From CAZBMJ01 sp964493205 (GTDB taxonomy: Bacteria > Myxococcota > UBA727 > JABDBI01): a stretch of DNA of 16,091 bases. The notes under the pieces are model-generated. The model saw nothing but the letters and a program-made list of their open reading frames with translations. It was not told the DNA's origin and ran no database searches. A program made the position numbers and the translations under genes. The DNA is taken from assembly GCA_964493205.1 (NCBI GenBank), contig CAZBMJ010000043.1, forward strand, positions 1-16,091, read 5' to 3'. Of this stretch, positions 1 to 7,369 are shown piece by piece (within the stretch, counting starts at the first letter, position 1; the number at the start of each line of letters is the position of its first letter).

Positions 1-3000
1 TCGCTGGCAGCACTGAAACAATCGTCTGTCCATCGTACATTACATCTGTGTTAGGCTTATTGATGTAACCGTAAGACTGGTCGTAAGGTACGCTGTCCTG
101 AAACCCTTTCCACCAATAAAACCACTCATAAAAACTAACGTTGGGGAAATTCCATGTATTGAAGTCGTCAGGGGTGTCTTTAAATACCATTTGACTGTTC
201 ACAAGGTTTTGAGAGTAAAATAGCATCCCGCCTCCGTAGCCAGTATGCTCATCAGCATCTTGTATAACTGTAAATCCTGATGTTGCTAATTTATAAGGGG
301 CGCGCATTTTCATAAACGTTCCCTGAGTAAACACGTCTTGTCCGAACGCCCCGCGCGTATCTCCCACACCAACAACTCCAGATAAAACAGAAGTATCTAT
401 TCTTTCACAAATTGCCACGCCTCTGCTTTGACTTCTGTTTCCGTATTTGGAAGTATCAGGGTTATATGCTGCATCGTAAACTGAAATTCCTCTGTAATAA
501 TAAGTTTGATAAACTCCGTAGTCTGTTCCTGTACCTACCACATTATCTAAATCTGACGTAAAGTGTAGCGCAAGGCACGGCTGATTAATAAAAACCAAAT
601 CAGCCCCCACTGGAGCGTAAGTTACTGTGTTTGTTACTGTAGTTCCTGTAAAGGTTTCTGAATCTACTACTAAACCACCATCGTCAATAGTTACAGTATT
701 GAAATTTGGTGAATTAGTTACTGCTGTAAACTCTCTGTACTCAGCCTCATCAATGATGTCAAACGGAGCTGCGCCAGATGGTATTATAGATTGAGTAGTG
801 TTAATAGTAGAGCCTAAAGAAATTAATTGATCATTAGGTAATACAGAGTGATAATCCTGAAAAATACCGTCTGTGGTATAATACGCACCCCATCTTCTCT
901 CTTCTGTGAAGGCGCTTGGGTAAGTAGGATTAGTAGCGAATGGCGATAAATTATTTCCTACCGAGAAGGGGAAAAACCCTATATCCGCTGCTGTATTGGT
1001 TAGATTATAGTTAAATTTTAAAAAGATTGGTATTACTCCCTCTTGACCACTCACCCCCATCACCGTAATCCCCGAACTCAACACCTCCCTCACTACCTCG
1101 GCTCTCTCAATAATAATCTCATCTATTAATTCGCTTATTGGAACACCTTCTATAATATAGTTAAGGTCGTACCCTGAGAAATAAAGGAACGGAACATAAG
1201 TATTCGACCCTGTATTCAAGTTATACCCTGTCGAACTAAGTAAGTTACCTACCCTACGGTTTGTAAAGTTGGGGTTTGTCGGGGCATTAGTAATATTATA
1301 AGCGTTAAAGTCTATCTTAATATCATCAACCCAAAATAGAGGTGAGTAAGCCCCGTCTTTATACCTGACTTTCGCCATTAATCGGTAACACTCAAAAAGC
1401 ATGAAACCTCCGTTAGATTCCATGTTTAACGGAATCTGGTACTCTCCAATCTTCAATGGCGAACCTGGAGTAATTACAGTTCCAATTTGTCCTATCGGCT
1501 GAGAATAAATAGTATGCTCAAACGTTTTGAAGAACCCCGACAAGTCATACTGCTTGCTCGAAGTTTTCATATTGGAGCGAACTAAGAAGTTATCTACAAT
1601 AGTTAGCGACTTGCAAATATCATAGATGGTTGACGAAGTTAATATCGCACCCGCATCAAACGCCTCTGAATTTGGTTCAAGTCCGCTATGAGAAACGTTT
1701 AACGAGGTCTGCCCGTTGGAAATCTCTATCCTACTAACTAAAGTTGCGCTCTGAGCCCCACCTGTGTAGTAAATAGCAATTAACTCAAAATATCTAAACA
1801 AGTCAGCATCAAACGTAACCACCAGATTATTAACCTTGCCAGTAGGCGACCCCGCCTCATCCCCTCCTATCGTACTCGGATTTCCTGCGGCTGAGTAAAC
1901 GTTAATCTGACCTGTTGTCTCCAAATAAAGTCCAGTTGGGGTCTTGTCATCACTTAAAAACCTACCAGAGTAACGGTATGTCCCCGAAGTCAGCCCTCCT
2001 CCTGAATCTGCCTGACCAATATAAGTAATCTTTGCGTCCTGATTATTCTGAATTAGTTTAGTCTCCTGACCAATGGTTGAGTAATTATAAATTGCTTGAG
2101 GGTTATTGATAGTAAACGCTCCATCTGTTACGTACGCCCCATAGTAGTAAAATACTCTGTCTGGGTTGTAGTGGTCATTAAAATAAAAAGACTTCCTGAA
2201 TATATTATCTTCAGCTCCACCAATCTCAGGTTGTTTTGCCGCCCTTAAATTCCATTGGTCAGTTCTTGCCAGTCGAATATAAGACCACAAAAGAGTCTGA
2301 TTATCCATTGTAGCCACCCCAATCTCCGAAAGCGACTTAGGGTAAAAGGTAGCCGTCCCGCCTGTGAAATCTGCCGTATAAGTAGTTCCAAGTACGCGAA
2401 GTGTTGTTGAGCTTATTATCTGAACAATCCACTGCCCGTCAATCGGTGTTCCTTTTAACTCAAGAAGCCCGTTATTAACATAGGTGAACGGAGCTACGAA
2501 AGTTATCAGATACCCTCCCGACCCGTCATTCGTCCCTCCTACTATCGGAACTTCTGTAGGTAAATCTTTAACAGTAGTCCACAGCGAGAACAAGTCACCG
2601 TGTAAATCCTTACCGCAAAGAGGCATCCAATCACCAATCTGAGATTCATCTATACCGCTTTGAATCTTTTCAACATGCTTTAAACAATTACCAGTTATCG
2701 CTTTTGCAGTATAATCCCAATAATTAACAGTGGTCATCTCAAAATCTACATACCCTTCTGTTGTGCTGGTTACTGTCGAGCTAACATTAGCTATGGTCTG
2801 TCCATACAGAGCCATATCGAAAGTTAAATTTGAAACGAAATCGGCAAGACAAAGGTTTATATCAGAAGTATTTACTGATCCACCTACTAAAATTACATCG
2901 AAGTTGTAATTATTCGGGTTGTTGACAAAAAGAGAATATGAAGCTGACGGGAAGTAAGTAAGGTCAAAATAAACTCTGAATACTGCATTTTGTGTAATAG

Positions 3001-3202
3001 CATCTTCAGGAGCGAAATCGAAAGTGTCTCTTGTCCCTTTGATTAGTTTTCTGTTTACAGTATTGTTATATTCATCATTCTGTACTCGTGTGTTACGCCC
3101 ATAGCTCATCTCCCCCGGCTTGAAATTGTCGAAAGTTCTTGCGAAGTTTAATACTCCGTTGGGGTCAAGTGATATGGAGATGTAATTATTCTTGCCTGCC
3201 AC
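1..3202 (-). CDS. Very large tail protein, probable tail nozzle/tubular protein (3' end outside window)
   Basis: An open frame runs from a GTG at 3202 to the window edge with no stop, giving at least 1067 residues. The GTG is chosen because GGGAGGAGG (3208-3216) lies 5 bases upstream; the gene overlaps the adaptor gene by 17 bases. The protein begins (M)AGKNNYISISLDPNG. It is rich in Asn, Thr, Ser, Gly and Tyr, looks beta-rich, and shows no signal peptide or membrane span. Visible patches are RYSGRFLSDDKTPTG near residue 410, IDEIIIERAEVV near 690-705 (recalling the 'I.R..R' stretch of large Bacteroidota phage tail proteins) and an aromatic run FYEWFYWWKGF near 1030. The preceding adaptor gene parallels the T7 gp11-gp12 order and suggests the tail nozzle or tube below the portal. 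The coding call is firm; the product is inferred from position, size and composition. A tail hub or host-contact protein is the alternative. Confidence 0.75.
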   Translation of the reverse strand, partial: MAGKNNYISISLDPNGVLNFARTFDNFKPGEMSYGRNTRVQNDEYNNTVNRKLIKGTRDTFDFAPEDAITQNAVFRVYFDLTYFPSASYSLFVNNPNNYNFDVILVGGSVNTSDINLCLADFVSNLTFDMALYGQTIANVSSTVTSTTEGYVDFEMTTVNYWDYTAKAITGNCLKHVEKIQSGIDESQIGDWMPLCGKDLHGDLFSLWTTVKDLPTEVPIVGGTNDGSGGYLITFVAPFTYVNNGLLELKGTPIDGQWIVQIISSTTLRVLGTTYTADFTGGTATFYPKSLSEIGVATMDNQTLLWSYIRLARTDQWNLRAAKQPEIGGAEDNIFRKSFYFNDHYNPDRVFYYYGAYVTDGAFTINNPQAIYNYSTIGQETKLIQNNQDAKITYIGQADSGGGLTSGTYRYSGRFLSDDKTPTGLYLETTGQINVYSAAGNPSTIGGDEAGSPTGKVNNLVVTFDADLFRYFELIAIYYTGGAQSATLVSRIEISNGQTSLNVSHSGLEPNSEAFDAGAILTSSTIYDICKSLTIVDNFLVRSNMKTSSKQYDLSGFFKTFEHTIYSQPIGQIGTVITPGSPLKIGEYQIPLNMESNGGFMLFECYRLMAKVRYKDGAYSPLFWVDDIKIDFNAYNITNAPTNPNFTNRRVGNLLSSTGYNLNTGSNTYVPFLYFSGYDLNYIIEGVPISELIDEIIIERAEVVREVLSSGITVMGVSGQEGVIPIFLKFNYNLTNTAADIGFFPFSVGNNLSPFATNPTYPSAFTEERRWGAYYTTDGIFQDYHSVLPNDQLISLGSTINTTQSIIPSGAAPFDIIDEAEYREFTAVTNSPNFNTVTIDDGGLVVDSETFTGTTVTNTVTYAPVGADLVFINQPCLALHFTSDLDNVVGTGTDYGVYQTYYYRGISVYDAAYNPDTSKYGNRSQSRGVAICERIDTSVLSGVVGVGDTRGAFGQDVFTQGTFMKMRAPYKLATSGFTVIQDADEHTGYGGGMLFYSQNLVNSQMVFKDTPDDFNTWNFPNVSFYEWFYWWKGFQDSVPYDQSYGYINKPNTDVMYDGQTIVSVLPA

Positions 3203-3884
3203 CGAAACCTCCTCCCTGCGGTATCGCATAGTACAAGAATGATTTCTTCATTACATTGTAGATAAGGTTCTTGTTTTGGTTAAATTCTCTTATAAACTTC
3301 TGACCAGCCAATTTATTGAACTTAGCAAGCCAATCCATATTAACTGTTTGCCTGAATCCTTCGTACATTCTGAATCGTGTAGCTACCTTTGAAAACTCCA
3401 AAGCGGCTTTTAGGCTCAATGCCTCTTCCCAATCGTCATCTAATAACATAAAACCATCACTGTCGGTATTGTACCCCATGTACCAAATAACAACTGTTTC
3501 TGTGTCGATATTAGTAGGGAGGTTAAGATAGCCTCCTGAGTAAGTGAATGAGTCCGCGCGGGCACACCCCATCCCCGAACTAATCGCGTACTGCAACTCA
3601 GTGCTGGTTTTAAAATAGTAAAAAGGCTTACACGAACCTAAACACGGACTCGTATCACAAGTACAAGTTGATGTTGGAGTAGTGAAAAATAAGAAATCTT
3701 TGTTGCACTCTGCCTTGTGGCAATCAACGGCTACTTCTTTGCACATTAAAACCTTAACATCTGTAGCTAATAAATCTTTAGCCCCTTCATTAACATATAG
3801 GCGAAGTTCAACATCATGCTTTGATGTTTCTCCAACACCCAACCGCATCTTCGCTCTGGTTACTATTTGCTCTATTGCTATCAT
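3186..3884 (-). CDS. Probable head-tail adaptor (T7 gp11 / P22 gp4-like) with cysteine-rich insert
   Basis: This 232-residue protein has the build of podovirus tail adaptors. An N-terminal helical part (residues 1-45, IVTRAKMRLGVG then LRLYVNEGAKDLL) leads into a beta/insert region. A C-terminal helical bundle follows (150-212), starting DDDWEEALSLKAALEFSKVA, as in the 'EEAL..KAA..' helix of adaptor families. In related phages such proteins form a ring under the portal and connect it to the tail tube. The insert carries eight cysteines (C48, 55, 60, 74, 76, 81, 85, 107), which is unusual. The tail is glycine-rich (GGGFGG). The ATG overlaps the TGA of the previous gene (ATGA), suggesting coupling, and the 3' end overlaps the large tail gene by 17 bases. 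The fold is inferred from pattern and position, not from a database match. Confidence 0.65.
   Translation of the reverse strand: MIAIEQIVTRAKMRLGVGETSKHDVELRLYVNEGAKDLLATDVKVLMCKEVAVDCHKAECNKDFLFFTTPTSTCTCDTSPCLGSCKPFYYFKTSTELQYAISSGMGCARADSFTYSGGYLNLPTNIDTETVVIWYMGYNTDSDGFMLLDDDWEEALSLKAALEFSKVATRFRMYEGFRQTVNMDWLAKFNKLAGQKFIREFNQNKNLIYNVMKKSFLYYAIPQGGGFGGRQE
3208..3216 (-). promoter_or_regulatory. Strong ribosome binding site that fixes the GTG start of the large tail gene
   Basis: On the minus strand the site reads GGGAGGAGG, 5 bases before GTG at 3202. It lies inside the last codons of the adaptor gene. It decides the start: without it the GTG overlap would be hard to justify. Confidence 0.75.
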
Positions 3885-4519
3885 GTATTTATTGCTGTTG
3901 AGTCTCTTCCGTCTTGAATTAAATCAACCTTAGTTCGTGAATAAGTAAACGCCTCCCCTTTAATGGCTATCTGAGTCATTAATTCGAGTAGTGCCCCATC
4001 CACAGGGTAGGGGTCGTTATCTACATTATAATTAGGGTTGTCTTGCGGGTTGGACGGTATAATCATCATTTGAAACTCTCTCACCATTGAATAAACGTAA
4101 CACCATCCATTCTCTATCAAAATATAAACATCTTGTGAGCGTGGTGCTAAAATTGGGTGCTTCATCCAGTCCGAAAGCTGAACTCTACTCTCTATAGGCA
4201 AAAAGGTGTTTAAAGTGTCAATCGCCCCCACGTACCCAATTCCACTCATCACTCCGTCCAGATTATTGTAGTCGGGCATCCTGAACCTCTTAAAGCATCC
4301 ATTGACTGGCTGCCAAGTTGAATCGTATTCAGGGTAAAAAGTCATCCACCACATCGGATGTGTAACCCTCTCTTGAGCGTACACTATCTTTTGCGCCCTG
4401 TTCTTACATTTGTTGATAACTGAGTACATCTGACCTTTTTGTAGTCGAGAGTCAGCAGTTATATAGCCTCCTGTCGGGAGGGCTGCGAACATATCATATA
4501 TCTGAGGGAGTGTGTACAT
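3881..4519 (-). CDS. Probable neck/connector (ring) protein
   Basis: This 212-residue protein is rich in Trp, Tyr, Met and Pro (for example MWWMTFYPEYDSTW near residue 56) with no signal peptide or membrane span. Its C-terminus has a short helix (LLELMTQIAIKGEAF) and an acidic, polar tail. I do not recognise a named domain. It lies between another connector-like gene and the adaptor, where short-tailed phages place head-completion, neck or ring proteins. The ATG shares one base with the previous stop (TAATG) and the TGA overlaps the next ATG (ATGA), so it is probably translated by reinitiation as part of one chain. The coding call is certain; the role comes from context only. Confidence 0.55.
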   Translation of the reverse strand: MYTLPQIYDMFAALPTGGYITADSRLQKGQMYSVINKCKNRAQKIVYAQERVTHPMWWMTFYPEYDSTWQPVNGCFKRFRMPDYNNLDGVMSGIGYVGAIDTLNTFLPIESRVQLSDWMKHPILAPRSQDVYILIENGWCYVYSMVREFQMMIIPSNPQDNPNYNVDNDPYPVDGALLELMTQIAIKGEAFTYSRTKVDLIQDGRDSTAINT

Positions 4520-5394
4520 TAAGGTGTGGGGAGTTCTTTAGAGGCGGCTGCGGCAGCTTGGTAGTCGCCTTCAGTCTCCTTGATTATTTGTTTCATCTTG
4601 TCGGCAGTGAAGTACATATACCTCTCTGTGTAGCTTTCTAATAAGTCTACCGAATTATCAGCAGCATCTACGAATACCGTAGGGTATTTAATGTAGTCTA
4701 TGAACACTTGTTGGCAAAGCCAGTCGCTCGGAAATACCGAAAGTGAAGTGTCGGAAATCATGTAACGAGGCTCAGTCATCTTAGGTGAACTAAGAACCGA
4801 AATACGTGCGTTGGAGTCAAGAGGTTTAGCCCAGTTATTATGAATTAACGTTACTGCCCCACCACTTACGTACGTTCCGTTTCCACTCGTAGGGTTACTT
4901 AGAGTGAAGTCGGTGTACCCTGCGTAAATGTAATCATTTAACTGCTTAACGTACATTGCTGTTGTATTCGCAGCGGTGTTCCCTGAAATGCCCGTTACTT
5001 TAATTAAAGATGGGTAAGGTTCGCTCGTTGACTTGACCCCCCGCAACTTACTCCTCTTATTAAATGTGTACTTAATCGGGGAAGTATTGGTAGCGTTTGT
5101 CACTGATAAATCCATCGGCTCTTCAAAGAGTGCCCTTACTGCGAGTATATGCAAGTAATCTGTCAGAACGGTGTTAAGGTCTGCTTTGTTATTAACCATA
5201 GACACACTAAAATCAGTAGCCAATAAAGAAAACAAGTCGTCCTTTTGTAACTGACTCTGACCTAAAGCTATAATATTAAGGCATTTGGAGTGTGCTGCCC
5301 TCCAAAGTATATTGAATTTATTTGGCGCTGTGTAGTCGGAGAAATCCTGATCTACGTCAGCCATGCAGTAACTGTAAAAATCTACTCCTGTCAT
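4519..5394 (-). CDS. Probable head-tail connector or ring protein
   Basis: This is a 291-residue protein. Its N-terminal third is helical (residues 18-100). The centre is rich in Ser/Thr/Asn/Gly and looks beta-stranded (about 125-205), with AGYTDFTLSNPTSGNGTYVS. The C-terminal helical part contains FPSDWLCQQVFIDYIKYP and then a 'LLESYTERYMYFTADKMKQI' helix. That final pattern, in which a tyrosine- and acid-rich strand pairs with a long helix, recalls ring proteins around the portal in crAss-type phages; this is inference. It is the first gene after a terminator, with a possible near-leaderless promoter, and starts a coupled series of four genes. No Shine-Dalgarno sequence precedes the ATG. 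Confidence 0.5.
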   Translation of the reverse strand: MTGVDFYSYCMADVDQDFSDYTAPNKFNILWRAAHSKCLNIIALGQSQLQKDDLFSLLATDFSVSMVNNKADLNTVLTDYLHILAVRALFEEPMDLSVTNATNTSPIKYTFNKRSKLRGVKSTSEPYPSLIKVTGISGNTAANTTAMYVKQLNDYIYAGYTDFTLSNPTSGNGTYVSGGAVTLIHNNWAKPLDSNARISVLSSPKMTEPRYMISDTSLSVFPSDWLCQQVFIDYIKYPTVFVDAADNSVDLLESYTERYMYFTADKMKQIIKETEGDYQAAAAASKELPTP

Positions 5395-5399
5395 GTCGC

Positions 5400-5407
5400 C
5401 AAAGTTA
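5400..5407 (-). promoter_or_regulatory. Possible Bacteroidota-type -7 box before the connector-tail gene series
   Basis: TAACTTTG on the minus strand matches TAnnTTTG exactly and ends 5 bases before the ATG at 5394, which would make the mRNA leaderless or nearly so. It directly follows a terminator. There is no TTTG at the usual distance upstream; the nearest is only 9 bases away. Chance matches are common in AT-rich DNA, so confidence is low. Confidence 0.3.
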
Positions 5408-5420
5408 AATTAATTACAAA

Positions 5421-5457
5421 TAAAAAGGTGAGAAATAAATAAATATTTCCCACCCTT
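5421..5457 (-). terminator. Rho-independent terminator after the HeH-motif gene
   Basis: In minus-strand RNA the stem GGTGGGAAATA pairs with UAUUUCUCACC (11 pairs, one of them G-U) around the 6-base loop UUUAUU. It spans 5427-5454 and can extend with AAG against UUU. The 3' arm runs straight into UUUUU (5422-5426). It lies about 20 bases after the TAG stop of the preceding gene and before the connector genes, so it separates a capsid unit from a tail unit. Confidence 0.8.
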
Positions 5458-5475
5458 ACTATAAATTGATAAAAC

Positions 5476-6495
5476 CTACGCTACTACTTGGGCTACACCC
5501 GCCTCTACCTCATTAATTGCCTTAATAAGATTTTCTTTTTTCATCATATTGTACCCCTTAATCCTTAAAGAACCAGCTTTCTTTCTTAAGGCATTTAGCT
5601 CTGCTAACTCGTCAAAAGTGTTTGCTGGTTTTTTAATTGCAACATCCATGTCATTCTCAATTAAATTAGCATCCAACTCTTTTTTCAAGTAGTCGTACAC
5701 TTCTTTATTATCGAATAAATACGTAACCACGTTGTCAATCTCTCCTCCTATGAACTGACTTTCGTAATAGTAGCCAGCTTTTTCTCTCTTAACTTTGCCT
5801 GACATTATAGCTTTTTGAGCAGTTGACCTTAGTTTAGTGGTCTCGTCTCCTTTTTCATAATCCTCTATGAAAGAGTCTATGAATGATTTTGACTTGTGGT
5901 CGTTGGCGTGACGCTTGGCATTGCTCATTAAAAGACCGCTTGTTGGTTCAACCATAGCTGTCATCAAAGAAGCAGCAGTGAACTTAGATGCGTTTAATCC
6001 GTAATCGTACGCGCAAGTACACATTTCATCAAGCTCAAAGCCTAAGTATTTGTTTAATACAGCCTGTTTCTTTAAAATTTGGTTGGCTTCGATAGTCTTC
6101 TTATCGGTGTCGAACTCTAAAACAAACTCAGGTGTCCCCGCTAAATTCTCATTAACATCACCGTACTTAACTTCAATCTGTTCGTGCTTTGATAGAAGGG
6201 CTACGATATTTGCTTGGTTCTTGTCGTACTGGCTTGCTTCAGGTGAAGAGTCCCATTCAATCTCGAATACTCTACGGGTGTCATTGAACTGAAACATCCA
6301 TAAATCGTTGTTGTCGATTTTGGAAATATCCTCGTCCCCGTAAACAATCCTCCAATTTTTTGTAATGGCTATTTTGGTAACATTAGCACCAAACCTTCCA
6401 AATAAACTTCTGTTTTTTAAGTTAATCACTCCCGTGAAAAACCCTTTACTCCCCAACCTATATGGTCGCAGGATTACCTTTGATTTTTTTTTCAT
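5476..6495 (-). CDS. Virion-module protein with C-terminal HeH/Rho-N-like motif
   Basis: This 339-residue, Lys-rich protein has no recognised N-terminal domain. Residues 1-135 look alpha/beta (IAITKNWRIVYGDEDISKI; VFEIEWDSSP), and 136-290 are mostly helical with a short CTCAYDYG patch at 159-166. The end is recognisable. ELAELNALRKKAGS and then LRIKGYNMMKKENLIKAI (about residues 296-327) match the helix-extended-loop-helix of Rho_N/SAP/LEM-type motifs ('L..LAK.LGIKGY..M.KEELI.AI'), which usually bind nucleic acid. It may bind packaged DNA or DNA at the capsid interior, or be a non-structural DNA-binding protein. It is followed by a terminator and is the only gene here ending in TAG. Its leader is shared with the scaffold gene. 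The motif call is fairly good; the role is inference. Confidence 0.6.
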   Translation of the reverse strand: MKKKSKVILRPYRLGSKGFFTGVINLKNRSLFGRFGANVTKIAITKNWRIVYGDEDISKIDNNDLWMFQFNDTRRVFEIEWDSSPEASQYDKNQANIVALLSKHEQIEVKYGDVNENLAGTPEFVLEFDTDKKTIEANQILKKQAVLNKYLGFELDEMCTCAYDYGLNASKFTAASLMTAMVEPTSGLLMSNAKRHANDHKSKSFIDSFIEDYEKGDETTKLRSTAQKAIMSGKVKREKAGYYYESQFIGGEIDNVVTYLFDNKEVYDYLKKELDANLIENDMDVAIKKPANTFDELAELNALRKKAGSLRIKGYNMMKKENLIKAINEVEAGVAQVVA

Positions 6496-6510
6496 ACCTA
6501 TTTTAATTTA
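6493..6510 (-). repeat. Copy 1 of a duplicated 18-base translation leader
   Basis: On the minus strand TAAATTAAAATAGGTATG includes the start codon of the HeH-motif gene. It is identical to the sequence in front of the scaffold gene (10068-10085). The bases further upstream differ but stay similar (AAAAAAGGT versus AAACAAGG). Confidence 0.8.
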
Positions 6511-6538
6511 ACCTTTTTTAATAAACCTCTTCACAAGA

Positions 6539-6570
6539 ATACTCCCCCATCCAATTAGACAGGGGAGTAT
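6539..6570 (-). terminator. GC-rich hairpin after the capsid accessory gene (terminator or mRNA-stabilising stem)
   Basis: ATACTCCCC pairs perfectly with GGGGAGTAT (9 pairs, 14-base loop), beginning 5 bases after the TAA of the 259-residue gene. On the minus strand no clear U-run follows (UUCUUGUG). On the plus strand AATTTTTAAG follows, so as a terminator it would fit plus-strand transcription better. It may instead protect the 3' end of the capsid and accessory mRNA. The hairpin is certain in sequence; the function is open. Confidence 0.45.
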
Positions 6571-6575
6571 AATTT

Positions 6576-7355
6576 TTAAGCTACTTGGAACGTCTCCTGA
6601 TTGAACGCAGCCTGAGCGAAGATGGCATCAGCGGCAGTAACAAGTGCTGCTGCCTGAGCATCGTCTAAGTTAATGAAGATATTACACTCCATTAATGCGT
6701 AACCCGGCCCACCTACATTAGGTTTGTAGTACTCAAAGTAATACTGAGTGTACCCTGCGGCAGCACCAATAAAACCATTATACCCTGTTCCACCAAGAAC
6801 AAGTCCCGGCCATATTAAGTTGTAATACGGAGTGAACCCTTTTGGTGGCGCGCCAAGCGGTGAAGCTGTAGCGATGCTTATCCCTCCCGAAGGTTGAATA
6901 GTGGCGCGTACTGTAAATGTTGGATAGCCTGTCAAAGCCGTTAAAGTAACAGCGCCAGCCACATTTGCGGCAGTCATGTGTAACTGCGTGTTGGCATTGA
7001 TGGCCGCAGCGAACGCATCACCAATGGTAGTAGCTGTTACGCTACCAGCATCAGGAGTCCTGTAAGGAACTGTGATGATTTGAATTTCTTGAGTCGAAAA
7101 GTTATACGTCTCGAACTCTAACTCATAATCAATAGCATTGGCTGTCCCCGCGAAAGTTACCACCTGAATCCTTAACGACTCAGCAGCGGCAGCAGTCTTC
7201 TTAAAAGACCCGTTTTTAATATCAAGCAAGCGGCATATAGGCTGACGGCTTGTTAAAGCAGCACCAGCGTGAATCACTTGGTCGATAAGAGCGATGTTGT
7301 CTGTTGACGTAGCAGCAGCAGCATCAATTACTACATTATATTTTACTAATTGCAT
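6576..7355 (-). CDS. Probable capsid accessory/decoration protein
   Basis: This 259-residue protein has a composition unlike its neighbours: very rich in Ala, Gly and Thr and nearly free of charge between residues 105 and 200. It contains patches such as AAAATSTDNIALIDQVIHAG, GGTGYNGFIGAAAGYTQYYF and an Ala-rich helix at the C-terminus (DDAQAAALVTAADAIFAQAA). Predicted character is mainly beta with a helical end. It follows the major capsid gene by 13 bases and has the best ribosome site in the window, so it is probably made in large amounts, as expected for a head decoration, head-fibre base or auxiliary capsid protein. A major tail-tube-like protein is less likely in a short-tailed context. 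No named family is recognised. Confidence 0.5.
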   Translation of the reverse strand: MQLVKYNVVIDAAAATSTDNIALIDQVIHAGAALTSRQPICRLLDIKNGSFKKTAAAAESLRIQVVTFAGTANAIDYELEFETYNFSTQEIQIITVPYRTPDAGSVTATTIGDAFAAAINANTQLHMTAANVAGAVTLTALTGYPTFTVRATIQPSGGISIATASPLGAPPKGFTPYYNLIWPGLVLGGTGYNGFIGAAAGYTQYYFEYYKPNVGGPGYALMECNIFINLDDAQAAALVTAADAIFAQAAFNQETFQVA

Positions 7356-7360
7356 TTTTT

Positions 7361-7369
7361 ACCTCCTTT
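7361..7369 (-). promoter_or_regulatory. Near-perfect ribosome binding site for the accessory capsid gene
   Basis: AAAGGAGGT on the minus strand lies 5 bases before the ATG at 7355 and touches the TAA stop of the major capsid gene. It is the longest anti-SD match in the window, and most neighbouring genes lack one. Confidence 0.8.

Noticed and set aside
1..3202. Broken or multi-gene region, because no complete frame lies here
   Set aside because: Reading every triplet on the minus strand from 3202 shows no stop; it is one long gene cut by the window edge.
3316..3933. Two plus-strand open frames (71 and 83 codons) opposite the adaptor gene
   Set aside because: Antisense shadows of a well-supported gene, with no ribosome site and no coherent product.
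5476..5478. TAG recoding, known in some crAss-like phages
   Set aside because: The only TAG stop is followed shortly by a terminator, other stops are TAA or TGA, and reading through adds just 19 unconvincing residues before TAA.
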